From the NCBI RefSeq assembly GCF_040545875.1, contig NZ_JBEPMR010000012.1: a DNA stretch of 64,000 bases, one strand, 5' to 3'. Below, piece by piece: positions 17,188 through 25,188 of this stretch. Made by a program: the position numbers and the translations under genes. The stretch is from Faecalicatena_A orotica (GTDB lineage: Bacteria; Bacillota; Clostridia; Lachnospirales; Lachnospiraceae). Within the stretch, counting starts at the first letter, position 1. The number at the start of each line of letters is the position of its first letter. The notes beneath the pieces are model-generated. The model had not been told where the DNA came from and ran no database searches. It was given only the letters and a program-made list of their open reading frames with translations.

Positions 17188-17901
17188 ATGGAGATTATCT
17201 TATACTTATCCAACGGCTATCCGACACTGGAAAGCAGCTTTTCAACAGCAATCGAATATGCAGACGCAGGGTGCCGCATGATGGAGATCGACTTTCCGTC
17301 CAGGGACCCATATCTGGAAGGCGATTATATAGCAGACAGAATGGCAAAAGCGCTGGAAGTCTGTGATGACTATGAAAAATATATGGAAAGCATGGTTCGC
17401 CTCAAGGAACGGCTTCCGGAAGTACACTTCCTCGTTCTTGCGTATGAGAATACTGTGGAGGAAATTGGAGCAGACCGCTTTATACAGTTCTGCCGGGAAA
17501 ATGATTTCGAGGATGTTCTCCTTGTCGGCCTGAAAGATGAGAAAATCAAAAACCAGATTATGGAGGGCGGACTGAAAGTTTCCTGTTATGTACAGTTCCA
17601 TATGCTCCCCGAAGAAATTGAGTCTGCAAAAGCATCGAACGGATTCGTATATATGCAGGCAAAACCAAACGGAAATATCAACCCGGACTACCCGACACTG
17701 GAATCATGTATAAAGCATTTAAGAGACTGCGGAATCGAGCGCCCGATCTACTGCGGCGTTGGTGTGCATGCTCCGGAGGATGTAAAAATGGTAAAAGACG
17801 CGGGCGGCGATGCTGCTTTTGTAGGCAGTACAATTTTAAAGCTGCATGAAGACGTACCGGCTATGAAAGATATGATCCGCAGATATAAGGCTCAATGCTA
17901 A
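17188..17901 (+). CDS. Orphan TrpA-like TIM-barrel protein
   Basis: A 237-residue protein resembling the alpha subunit of tryptophan synthase (a retro-aldol lyase). The glutamate matching catalytic E49 of E. coli TrpA is E33 (MMEIDFPSRDP), but the position of D60 holds a glutamate (E44, in PYLEGD). The C-terminal phosphate-binding region CGVGVHAPEDV and FVGSTILKL is kept. No trpB or other trp gene is nearby. It starts two bases after the dehydrogenase stop. Because it is the last gene of a nucleoside-like catabolic operon, it more likely cleaves a C-C bond in that pathway than makes indole. Confidence 0.8.
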   Translation: MEIILYLSNGYPTLESSFSTAIEYADAGCRMMEIDFPSRDPYLEGDYIADRMAKALEVCDDYEKYMESMVRLKERLPEVHFLVLAYENTVEEIGADRFIQFCRENDFEDVLLVGLKDEKIKNQIMEGGLKVSCYVQFHMLPEEIESAKASNGFVYMQAKPNGNINPDYPTLESCIKHLRDCGIERPIYCGVGVHAPEDVKMVKDAGGDAAFVGSTILKLHEDVPAMKDMIRRYKAQC

Positions 17902-17903
17902 AA

Positions 17904-17945
17904 ATACGGGGCATCGTGATTCGAGAGAATCGCGGTGTCCCGTAT
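17904..17945. terminator. Bidirectional 19-bp-stem hairpin between convergent genes
   Basis: Bases 17904-17922 pair with 17927-17945 over all 19 positions, using three G-U pairs, with a GAGA loop. On the minus strand the stem is followed by five T, giving a good terminator for the regulator gene. On the plus strand no T-run follows. Confidence 0.75.
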
Positions 17946-17949
17946 AAAT

Positions 17950-19401
17950 TTAAGGTGTTATGATTTTCTGTGCTTCCGAAAGTCCGCACTTTACCATATA
18001 ATCACGTACATAGGTCAAAATATGGCAATAGCATTGTGACAGGTTAGAAGAAAATTCATGCACGTTCCCATCACAGAGACTCCTAAACGCGGCTTTGGCT
18101 GTCAGGGTAAAGGCTTCATCGCTTGAAGGTCCGTCATAAAACATGGAGTAATAATATCCTCCGATAATCAGCTCACCGATACTTTCCAATATAATTTTTA
18201 ACGGCGGCAGTGTCTGGTTGTCAATAATGCATTGAATCATGCCTTCAAAAAGGATAAAATCCGGGTGATCCATCCGGCAAAGCAGATTGTCTGTATCGGC
18301 TTTCGTAATATGTGGAAATGCCAGAGCCGAAGCGGGTTTGATAAGAATTGCCATAAGCTGTAAACCACTCAGATACAGCATGGTTTCCAACTTTAAAGTC
18401 TTGTTTTTCATACACTGTATAATTGATTCATCTTCCTGCCAGACAATCATGGTGCCTTTAGCGTTAAATGTTTTGGCAAAACCGATCTCGTTTAACATAG
18501 CCAGTGCCCTGCGTACTGTGGAAACACAGACTTGGTAATTCTTAGCCAGCACTGCTTCAGGTGGTAGATAAGATCCTGCGGGGTACATGCCGGCACCGAT
18601 TTTATCAATCAGGTCACGCACAATCTGGATATAGAAAGCATTTCTTTCATACCGCACGTCAAATGTAAAATCAGTGGAATCCCTTTCCGTGATATCAGGG
18701 AACTCCCGGGACAGGCGTCCGAGCTGCTGCCGGATTCCATGCCTGACAGCTTCATACATTACTTCAAGGCATTTCTCAATTTCCGGGACATCCCGGTTAA
18801 GAAGCGCTTCCATAGGCCGTTTCACGCCGTCAAATTCGGGATGGGACATCGAGAGGACTTTTAATTCATTAAAATTTTGTAAGAGCGGTATTTTCGCATA
18901 TAGCTCAAGACTCGTATATAAATCTCCCAGTAAAAGATTGTTTGAACACTTTAGCAGATCGTACAAAAATGATAAAAAGGTTTTTGTTTTGGCAGCAGGC
19001 CTTTTCCTGTCCAGATTTTTATATACGGTCTTCCATTTTCCCAGATCATAATCGCTGCATGCACGGGCTGAGAACGAAAGGAGGGAAGGCATGATCAGGA
19101 ACATGGTGTCGGCGACATCTAATATACATGTTTTATATTCCAATATGGACTGGACGGCCGCATTTTTATTTGTATTTAATTCGTTATAAATGACGACAGC
19201 GGGTTTCCGTTCTTCTGTACGGATATATCCCTCCATTTTCAGACGGGCCATCACATCTTTGACCGTGCGGATTCCGACATGGTAAGAGTCACACAGAATC
19301 CTCATAGAGGGGAGGTGGGTTCCGTAGGGCAGACGCTGCGTTACGATTTGCTCATGAAGGTCGTTGTAGACGCGCTCGAATAAAGTTTGTTTCATTTTCA
19401 T
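17950..19401 (-). CDS. Regulator with two GntR-type winged-helix domains
   Basis: A 483-residue predicted transcription factor. An N-terminal GntR winged helix (FERVYNDLHEQIVTQRLPYG; then LPSMRILCDSYHVGIRTVKD) is followed by an alpha-helical middle region, a second GntR-like winged helix around residues 260-330 (LPPEAVLAKNYQVCVSTVRR), and a helical C-terminal part with no recognised ligand domain. Two such domains in one chain are unusual. The start chosen is ATG 19401 with GGGAG about 10 bases upstream; an in-frame start at 19464 would remove its promoter. It is convergent with the importer operon and divergent from the EAL gene at 19562, either of which it might control. Confidence 0.85.
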   Translation of the reverse strand: MKMKQTLFERVYNDLHEQIVTQRLPYGTHLPSMRILCDSYHVGIRTVKDVMARLKMEGYIRTEERKPAVVIYNELNTNKNAAVQSILEYKTCILDVADTMFLIMPSLLSFSARACSDYDLGKWKTVYKNLDRKRPAAKTKTFLSFLYDLLKCSNNLLLGDLYTSLELYAKIPLLQNFNELKVLSMSHPEFDGVKRPMEALLNRDVPEIEKCLEVMYEAVRHGIRQQLGRLSREFPDITERDSTDFTFDVRYERNAFYIQIVRDLIDKIGAGMYPAGSYLPPEAVLAKNYQVCVSTVRRALAMLNEIGFAKTFNAKGTMIVWQEDESIIQCMKNKTLKLETMLYLSGLQLMAILIKPASALAFPHITKADTDNLLCRMDHPDFILFEGMIQCIIDNQTLPPLKIILESIGELIIGGYYYSMFYDGPSSDEAFTLTAKAAFRSLCDGNVHEFSSNLSQCYCHILTYVRDYMVKCGLSEAQKIITP

Positions 19402-19423
19402 GCTAAAGTACTCCCTGTTACGG

Positions 19424-19464
19424 TATATTTTTATTATTGTAAAATATAAACAGGGAAAAATCAA
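19424..19464 (-). promoter_or_regulatory. Promoter and candidate operator of the double-GntR gene
   Basis: On the minus strand, TTGATT (19459-19464) is separated by 17 bases from TACAAT (19436-19441). The inverted repeat TATATTTT (19424-19431) and AAAATATA (19441-19448), with 9 bases between, overlaps the -10 box, which suits autorepression. Confidence 0.55.
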
Positions 19465-19502
19465 TGATAGTCAGCTATATGTATACGTGCACAGATTTTG
19501 TG

Positions 19503-19531
19503 TTGGATTTTATAATCTGCCGTGATAAAAT
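19503..19531 (+). promoter_or_regulatory. Promoter of the GGDEF/EAL gene
   Basis: TTGGAT at 19503-19508 and TAAAAT at 19526-19531 are separated by 17 bases. The gene start is 31 bases downstream, behind GGGTGG. Confidence 0.5.
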
Positions 19532-19561
19532 AAAATCACAATTTAGGCAGGGTGGATCAAA

Positions 19562-20968
19562 ATGGGACTAAATAATCTATATCTTTTAAATACTGTCATT
19601 GCCGGAATCGGCATCGCATTTCTTCTCATACTGGGCTGCATCGTTTATATCAGCAGGAAAAACCGAAAGGCATTGTTAAAGATGGCCTTTACAGATCCCT
19701 TAACAGAGGGAAATAATATCAATGCATTCCAATTAAAATGCAGGCAGCTATTGAAACACAGTGCTCCTTGCACTTATTCTATTGTGTTTATTAATATCCG
19801 GGGCTTTAAGCACATTAACGAGAACTTTGGGACGGAAGCGGGTAATGAAACGCTCAAATATATTTATACTGTGATTGAACGTCATCTGCAGGAAGATGAA
19901 ATTGTGGCCAGAAGTGAAACAGATCATTTTTTCCTGTGCCTGCATGAGAATAGGAAGGAACAGGTGCATTCAAGGCTGGAGGAAATCGTCAATGATATTG
20001 CTTCTTTTAACGGGAGGGAAAATGTTCATTATATAATCAATCTGGCACAGGGGGTATACATTGTTGAGGAGCCGGAACTGGACATCAAAATTATAGTCGG
20101 AAGGGCAATTGCAGCCTGTGAACACCAGACAGGGGAGGAAATCTGTGCCTTTTTCAATAATCAATTAGTCATCAAAATGAACCGGGAGGCTGAATTAAAC
20201 GGGTTATTCGAGGAATCGATCCAAAACCATGATTTCCAGATTTACCTTCAGCCCAAGATCCGTCTGGAGAATCAGATGCTGGGCGGGGCAGAGGCACTGG
20301 TCAGGTGGATTCATCCGGAACGTGGTATGATTTATCCTTCAGATTTTATTCCCCTGTTTGAGTCAAATGGTAAAATATGTACATTAGATATTTATATGTT
20401 TGAGGAGGTATGTAAGTTAGTACAACGGTGGTTCAAAGAGAAGAAACAGGTCATTCCTATCTCTGTAAATCTGTCAAGACTCCACATGAAGAATCCTGAT
20501 TTTCTGGAAGAATTTGTGGCAATAAAGGAAAAATACCAGATTCCAGATGGAATCATTGAATTTGAGATGCTCGAATCGGTGTTTTTTGATACACAGCAGA
20601 TTATTCTGGTAAAGAAAGTAATACAGGACATGCATAAACATGGTTTTCTATGTTCTTTGGATGATTTTGGTTTTGGATACTCCTCCCTTGCACTACTAAA
20701 CGAGTTTGATGTAGATACAATTAAGTTGGACAGACAGTTTTTTGCCGATACAATGAATGAGAAATCATGGAAAATTATATCCAGTCTTGTCAGGCTTGCC
20801 GATTCATTAAATATTTCTGTTGTAGCAGAAGGGATTGAGACAAAGGAACAACTCACCTGTCTGCGAGAGATAAAATGCGGTATGGTTCAGGGGTATATCT
20901 ATTCAAAACCACTTTCTATCGATGTTTTTGAAAACTGGTCTGTTAATTTTGGGAAAACCTCTATATAA
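19562..20968 (+). CDS. Membrane GGDEF(degenerate)-EAL protein, predicted c-di-GMP phosphodiesterase
   Basis: A 468-residue protein with one N-terminal membrane helix (about residues 10-30), a degenerate GGDEF domain in which the active-site motif reads SETDHF, and a C-terminal EAL domain. The EAL domain looks active: EALVRW, the metal-site asparagine in SVNLSR, LDDFGFGYSSL, IKLDR and VVAEGIET are present. It should therefore degrade c-di-GMP, while the GGDEF part may be regulatory. A likely active diguanylate cyclase follows after 25 bases, giving opposing activities in one unit. Confidence 0.9.
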   Translation: MGLNNLYLLNTVIAGIGIAFLLILGCIVYISRKNRKALLKMAFTDPLTEGNNINAFQLKCRQLLKHSAPCTYSIVFINIRGFKHINENFGTEAGNETLKYIYTVIERHLQEDEIVARSETDHFFLCLHENRKEQVHSRLEEIVNDIASFNGRENVHYIINLAQGVYIVEEPELDIKIIVGRAIAACEHQTGEEICAFFNNQLVIKMNREAELNGLFEESIQNHDFQIYLQPKIRLENQMLGGAEALVRWIHPERGMIYPSDFIPLFESNGKICTLDIYMFEEVCKLVQRWFKEKKQVIPISVNLSRLHMKNPDFLEEFVAIKEKYQIPDGIIEFEMLESVFFDTQQIILVKKVIQDMHKHGFLCSLDDFGFGYSSLALLNEFDVDTIKLDRQFFADTMNEKSWKIISSLVRLADSLNISVVAEGIETKEQLTCLREIKCGMVQGYIYSKPLSIDVFENWSVNFGKTSI

Positions 20969-20993
20969 TGGTTTTATGAGGAGGAATTGCAGA

Positions 20994-22904
20994 TTGAAAA
21001 AAAGTATAACAAAAGCATTGATTATCGTTATTTCTATCGTTATGCTGTTTACTTTGCTTATAAATTATGTGCTTCGGATCCAGCTTATCCACAGCAATGT
21101 AGAAGAGAAATCTGCAGATTTATTCTGGCAGATTGAGAATATGATAAAGAAGAATGAGCAGGATCTGGCACAGATCAAATCTGATTTCGCGGATGACTGT
21201 CTGATACGGGCGCGGATGGCTGCTTATGTGGCGCAGCATTATCCCGAAGTGATTAACAGCCGGGAGGAAGCGATAGGGGTAGCAGAATTATTACAGGTTG
21301 ATGAGATCCATTTTTTTAATACAGAAGGTGAAATATATGCCGGCACACATCCGGAATATTACCATTACAACTTTAACTCAGGAGAGCAGATGAAGTTTTT
21401 TCTCCCGATGCTGGAAGACCACTCACTTGAATTGTGTCAGGATATAACCCCGAACACGGCAGAACAAAAGCTGATGCAGTATGCGGCGGTGTGGATGGAG
21501 GATGGCAGCGGAATCGTACAGATTGGGCTGGAGCCACAAAGAGTTTTGAAGGCAATGGAGGGCAGAACCTTTTCCTCGGTCTTTTCCCTGATTCCGACCG
21601 ACAGCGCAACGGTATTGTATGCAATTGATCCTGACAGTTATGAAATTGTCAGCTGTACTGCCCCCGAATACATAGGAAAGAATGCGGAAGAACTGGGGCT
21701 GGAGCTGGACGGCCATTCGGATAAATTAACCGTTGCCCACCCGACCATTGATGGCAGGAAAAATTACTGCGCCATCAAGGATTCGGATTCCCTGATTCTG
21801 GCAAGAACCTATCTGGAATCGTCACTGTATAAGCAGGTGCTGACAGACACTTGGCTCTTAGCTACTGATATTGTATTCTTGTCTGTACTTGCAATCATTT
21901 TTATTTATATTTATTTAGACCGGAAAATTGTAAAAGGGATCATCGCTATTAATAAAAAATTATATGAAATCGAACAGGGCGGTACTGATATCCTGTTCAG
22001 TGAAGATACGGTTCCTGAGCTGGCCGAACTCAGTACCCATATTAATGCAATGCTAAAGAGTGTATTAAGTTCCACTAAAAAGATGTCTATCGCGTTAGAA
22101 CTGTCAAGGATTCCGATTGGTCTCTATGAATATATCCCGGGTTCTAAACGTGTTGTGGCAACCAGCCGGGTCAGGGATATACTGATGCTGACAGACGAAG
22201 AGTATAACTATATATTGGGGCACCCGGAACTGATTCCCCAAAAAGAACAACAGCTTAAGAAAAATGCATTACACCAGTCAGATAATATCTATAGACTGCC
22301 GGGAACTGTAGAACGGTATGTCAGGTTTGAGGAGTTTACATACGAAGAAAGTAATCTGGCTATTTTGATTGATGTAACACAGGAAGTACGGGAAAAGCGG
22401 CATATCGAGCAGGAACGGGATATCGAGTCGCTGACCGGATTGTTTAACAGGCGGGCATTCTATGCAAAAATGGATGAAATTTTCATGAATGGAAAGCCGC
22501 TGAACTATAGTGCATTGATCATGATAGATGCTGACAAGCTGAAAGAAACAAATGATCTTTACGGGCACAGAGGCGGTGACCTGTACCTGAAAAAAATAGC
22601 CGGGGTGATTGAAACATATCATCACGGCAATGCGGTTGCTGCTCGTCTGGGAGGAGATGAATTCGTATTGTGCATATATGACTGTCCTGACAAAGGCGAG
22701 ATTGACAGTATTATTAAAGATATAACTGCCGACCAGGACGGGTATACTGTAGCATTGGATGATCATGTAGAGATTACCGTCCATTTTTCTATGGGGTACG
22801 CTTTATATCCGGAAGAGGGGGATAATTACCACTCTTTGCTGGAGCTTGCCGATGAGAGAATGTATCAGAATAAAAAGACGCGGAACGGGCCGTTGGTCCG
22901 TTAG
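20994..22904 (+). CDS. Membrane sensor diguanylate cyclase
   Basis: A 636-residue protein with a TTG start at 20994, chosen because AGGAGG (20979-20984) lies nine bases upstream and an in-frame ATG at 20976 overlaps that site. An N-terminal membrane helix, a large extracytoplasmic sensor region of about 270 residues, a second helix (LLATDIVFLSVLAIIFIYIY), a linker or PAS-like region, and a C-terminal GGDEF domain (ESLTGLFNRRAFY; GGDEF intact in ARLGGDEFVL) are visible. The RxxD inhibitory site is missing. It should make c-di-GMP in response to an extracellular signal, opposite to the EAL protein encoded just upstream. Confidence 0.9.
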   Translation: MKKSITKALIIVISIVMLFTLLINYVLRIQLIHSNVEEKSADLFWQIENMIKKNEQDLAQIKSDFADDCLIRARMAAYVAQHYPEVINSREEAIGVAELLQVDEIHFFNTEGEIYAGTHPEYYHYNFNSGEQMKFFLPMLEDHSLELCQDITPNTAEQKLMQYAAVWMEDGSGIVQIGLEPQRVLKAMEGRTFSSVFSLIPTDSATVLYAIDPDSYEIVSCTAPEYIGKNAEELGLELDGHSDKLTVAHPTIDGRKNYCAIKDSDSLILARTYLESSLYKQVLTDTWLLATDIVFLSVLAIIFIYIYLDRKIVKGIIAINKKLYEIEQGGTDILFSEDTVPELAELSTHINAMLKSVLSSTKKMSIALELSRIPIGLYEYIPGSKRVVATSRVRDILMLTDEEYNYILGHPELIPQKEQQLKKNALHQSDNIYRLPGTVERYVRFEEFTYEESNLAILIDVTQEVREKRHIEQERDIESLTGLFNRRAFYAKMDEIFMNGKPLNYSALIMIDADKLKETNDLYGHRGGDLYLKKIAGVIETYHHGNAVAARLGGDEFVLCIYDCPDKGEIDSIIKDITADQDGYTVALDDHVEITVHFSMGYALYPEEGDNYHSLLELADERMYQNKKTRNGPLVR

Positions 22905-22997
22905 AAGTTATACAAGAATAATCCTAGGAACCATTATAGGGGTAATAATTTTGTCTGTGCTGTAAATCGGGTTGGTTGTAGTCGGAATGGATATATA

Positions 22998-23033
22998 AAG
23001 AGAGCCGGGAACAATTGCGTTTCCGGCTCTCTT
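22998..23033. terminator. Hairpin between convergent genes
   Basis: A 14-bp stem AAGAGAGCCGGGAA / TTTCCGGCTCTCTT with an 8-base loop. On the minus strand it is followed by TTTATATAT, so it can end transcription of the small gene at 23062-23214. It also lies after the cyclase gene on the plus strand. Confidence 0.6.
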
Positions 23034-23061
23034 CGGGAATATGAGAAATAGTGAGGCAGTT

Positions 23062-23214
23062 TTAGTCAGTTAAGGCATAACCATAACGGATTTTACGGTA
23101 TATCTTCCAGAGGATGACGGCCGGAAAACTAACGGCCAGATATAAGGTAGAAAGTATACCGGCTGAACCGCCGATAACCATAAGTAAAATCATTACAATA
23201 TTTCCTGTGTCCAT
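23062..23214 (-). CDS. Small membrane protein, 50 residues, unknown function
   Basis: A short gene starting MDTGNIVMILLMVIGG, with a first hydrophobic segment (about residues 6-28), a second weaker one with prolines and tryptophan (SFPAVILWKIYRK), and a basic tail. GGAG lies nine bases before the ATG, and a hairpin terminator follows the stop by about 30 bases, so it has all parts of a real gene. It lies 105 bases downstream of the response regulator gene on the same strand. I do not recognise the family; a link to the KdpDE-like pair is inferred from position and from the repeat at the promoter. Confidence 0.6.
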   Translation of the reverse strand: MDTGNIVMILLMVIGGSAGILSTLYLAVSFPAVILWKIYRKIRYGYALTD

Positions 23215-23294
23215 GTGTGTACGCTCCTTTATTGGTTCCCTTAATTGCTATGAACTCATTTTAGAACATAAACATCAGACAGGAAAGGTTTTTG

Positions 23295-23319
23295 CAGGAA
23301 CCTTAGCGCCTTCTTAACA
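23295..23319 (-). promoter_or_regulatory. Candidate response-regulator box before the small membrane gene
   Basis: On the minus strand, just after the regulator stop, TTAAG and CTAAG recur with 11-base spacing (TTAAGAAGGCGCTAAGG), the direct-repeat layout typical of OmpR-family sites. A weak -10 TAAAAT without a clear -35 follows downstream, as expected for an activated promoter. Confidence 0.4.
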
Positions 23320-24051
23320 TCAGCCTTGTGCAGGATCGCCTGTATCAAATTCATCTTCCTTCATGCGGTAACCGACTCCGACCTCTGTGAAAATATACTG
23401 GGGCTGTGCGGGATCGGATTCCAGTTTTCTGCGTATATTAGCCATATTCACCCTCAGGATTTTGTTGTCATCATCAGCATAAGGACCCCAGACATTTGAA
23501 AGAATGGAGGCATAAGTCATGACCTTTCCCGAATTCTGGGCGAGAAATGCGACAATCTTGTATTCAATCGGTGTGAGGTGAATCTCTCTGCCGTCTATTG
23601 TCAGCAGCCGTTTGGAAAAGTCCAGACACAATCCCCCGCTCTGGTAGGGGCGTATATAAAGCGTACTGTCTGTGATCAGGCGGTTGCTGTGGCGCAGCGA
23701 GGCACGGATTCTGGCGAGCAGTTCTGATGTGCCGAATGGTTTGGTAATATAATCATCAGCGCCCAGGTCAAGTGCAGAGACCTTCTCCTTTTCTGCGGAG
23801 CGTGCGGATATAACAATGATAGGGGTACTTGTCCATGTGCGTACTTCACGGATGATCGAAATGCCGTCCATATCCGGGAGCCCGAGATCAAGCAGAATAA
23901 CATCCGGGCATTGGGAATGGATCAGGTTCAGGCCTTCCGAGCCGTTGTCAGCACAGAGAACTCTGTATTCATGCTTCTTCAAAACTTTGCCAACGAAAGC
24001 CAGAATATTTTTTTCATCTTCTATTATCAACACGGTAAATTTATGCGTCAT
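23320..24051 (-). CDS. OmpR/KdpE-like response regulator
   Basis: A 243-residue regulator with a receiver (LIIEDEKN; phospho-acceptor in VILLDLGLPDMDG; KPFG lysine) and a winged-helix DNA-binding domain (LTPIEYKIVAFLAQNSGKV; VNMANIRRKLE; VGVGYRM). The sequence is close to KdpE. The start is ATG 24051, preceded by AAGGAG, overlapping the kinase stop by 11 bases. No kdpABC genes lie nearby, so the target is unlikely to be local potassium-ATPase genes; the small membrane gene downstream is a better local candidate. Confidence 0.92.
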   Translation of the reverse strand: MTHKFTVLIIEDEKNILAFVGKVLKKHEYRVLCADNGSEGLNLIHSQCPDVILLDLGLPDMDGISIIREVRTWTSTPIIVISARSAEKEKVSALDLGADDYITKPFGTSELLARIRASLRHSNRLITDSTLYIRPYQSGGLCLDFSKRLLTIDGREIHLTPIEYKIVAFLAQNSGKVMTYASILSNVWGPYADDDNKILRVNMANIRRKLESDPAQPQYIFTEVGVGYRMKEDEFDTGDPAQG

Positions 24052-25114
24052 CTTCTGTCTCCTTTTCCTTTGGTAAAATAAATGTAAATTCGGCCCCTTT
24101 TTCATGATTGGAGGCGCAGATGGTGCCGTCATGCGCGGTTATGATCGTTTTGCAGATAGAAAGGCCTATCCCGATTCCCCGGTAGCTGTCTGTATTATCG
24201 CTATGGTATTTCCCTTCAAAAATATAAGGAATCTGGGCTTCATCCAGCCCGATCCCGTAATCCCGTATATGGAAAGCAACCTGATCCTCCTGATTCTCAA
24301 TTACCAGGTTAACAGGGGCATCGCTCCCCGAATGAAGAAAAGCATTCTCAAGCAGATTGATCATGACCTGTTCGATCAAAGTGGCATCCATTGGTATCAT
24401 TAAAAAGTCTTCCGGCATGTCGACGTTAACCACCAGATCCGGATGGCGCTTCCTGACACGGTTGATAGCCTCCCCGACTACTTCTTCAACGACTTCCAGC
24501 GACTTCCTGACCTTGCCGGAATCATTCTGTATCCTCGTGACAGTCAGCAGGTTTTCAACCATATTCAAAAGCCAGTGCGCATCCTCGTTAATATTGGACA
24601 CCAGCTCGAGCCGGTCTTCCTCTGTCAGCTCTTCATAATCCTCCATAAAAGATGCAGATGATCCAATGATACTTGTAAGGGGCGTGCGCAGATCATGGGA
24701 AATAGCCCTGAGCAGATTCGCCCGGATCCGTTCCTTATCCGCCTCCGCCAGCTTCTTATCCCGTTCTTCCAGAATCGCCTTCTGCTTCTTCATGCGTGTC
24801 GTAGTAGTACTCGTAATCAGGCTGATTGCAAGCATACCCACAAAAGTAACCGGATATCCGTCCAGCGAAAAATCCATTTTGAAAAACGGATAAGTAAAAA
24901 ACACATTAACCGCCGCAACACAGAACAGCGATGCAAAAATACCGAAGAGATACCCCTGCGTATTCAAGGCAGTCAGAATCAGGGCGAGTATGTAGATCAG
25001 GGCAATATTAGCAGAGTTCCCGCGCCCGAAATGGAAAAATAAAAAAGAAAGAGCGGTAGCTATAATCAGGCACAGCAGAGTGACTCCCAGATTTCTAAAA
25101 AATAATTTCTTCAA
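24041..25114 (-). CDS. KdpD-like sensor histidine kinase, short form
   Basis: A 357-residue kinase with four closely spaced membrane helices at the N-terminus (the DUF4118-type sensor of KdpD), then HisKA with the phospho-histidine in AISHDLRTPLTSI, and a HATPase domain (NLLENAFLHSG; DYGIGLD; GIGIGLSICK). The cytoplasmic KdpD and universal-stress domains of full KdpD are absent, so this is a short variant. The start codon appears to be TTG at 25114, behind GAGGTG. It overlaps the regulator gene. Confidence 0.9.
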   Translation of the reverse strand: MKKLFFRNLGVTLLCLIIATALSFLFFHFGRGNSANIALIYILALILTALNTQGYLFGIFASLFCVAAVNVFFTYPFFKMDFSLDGYPVTFVGMLAISLITSTTTTRMKKQKAILEERDKKLAEADKERIRANLLRAISHDLRTPLTSIIGSSASFMEDYEELTEEDRLELVSNINEDAHWLLNMVENLLTVTRIQNDSGKVRKSLEVVEEVVGEAINRVRKRHPDLVVNVDMPEDFLMIPMDATLIEQVMINLLENAFLHSGSDAPVNLVIENQEDQVAFHIRDYGIGLDEAQIPYIFEGKYHSDNTDSYRGIGIGLSICKTIITAHDGTICASNHEKGAEFTFILPKEKETEDDA

Positions 25115-25188
25115 TAGTATTCACCTCAAACTTAATACAATAAGCATAACACAAAAAAAGAAAAAATCCACTGAAAAAGAAAGGGGGC

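Noticed and set aside
23114..23317. A 67-codon plus-strand frame opposite the small membrane gene
   Set aside because: No ribosome binding site or hydrophobic pattern, while the minus-strand 50-codon frame has both plus a terminator.
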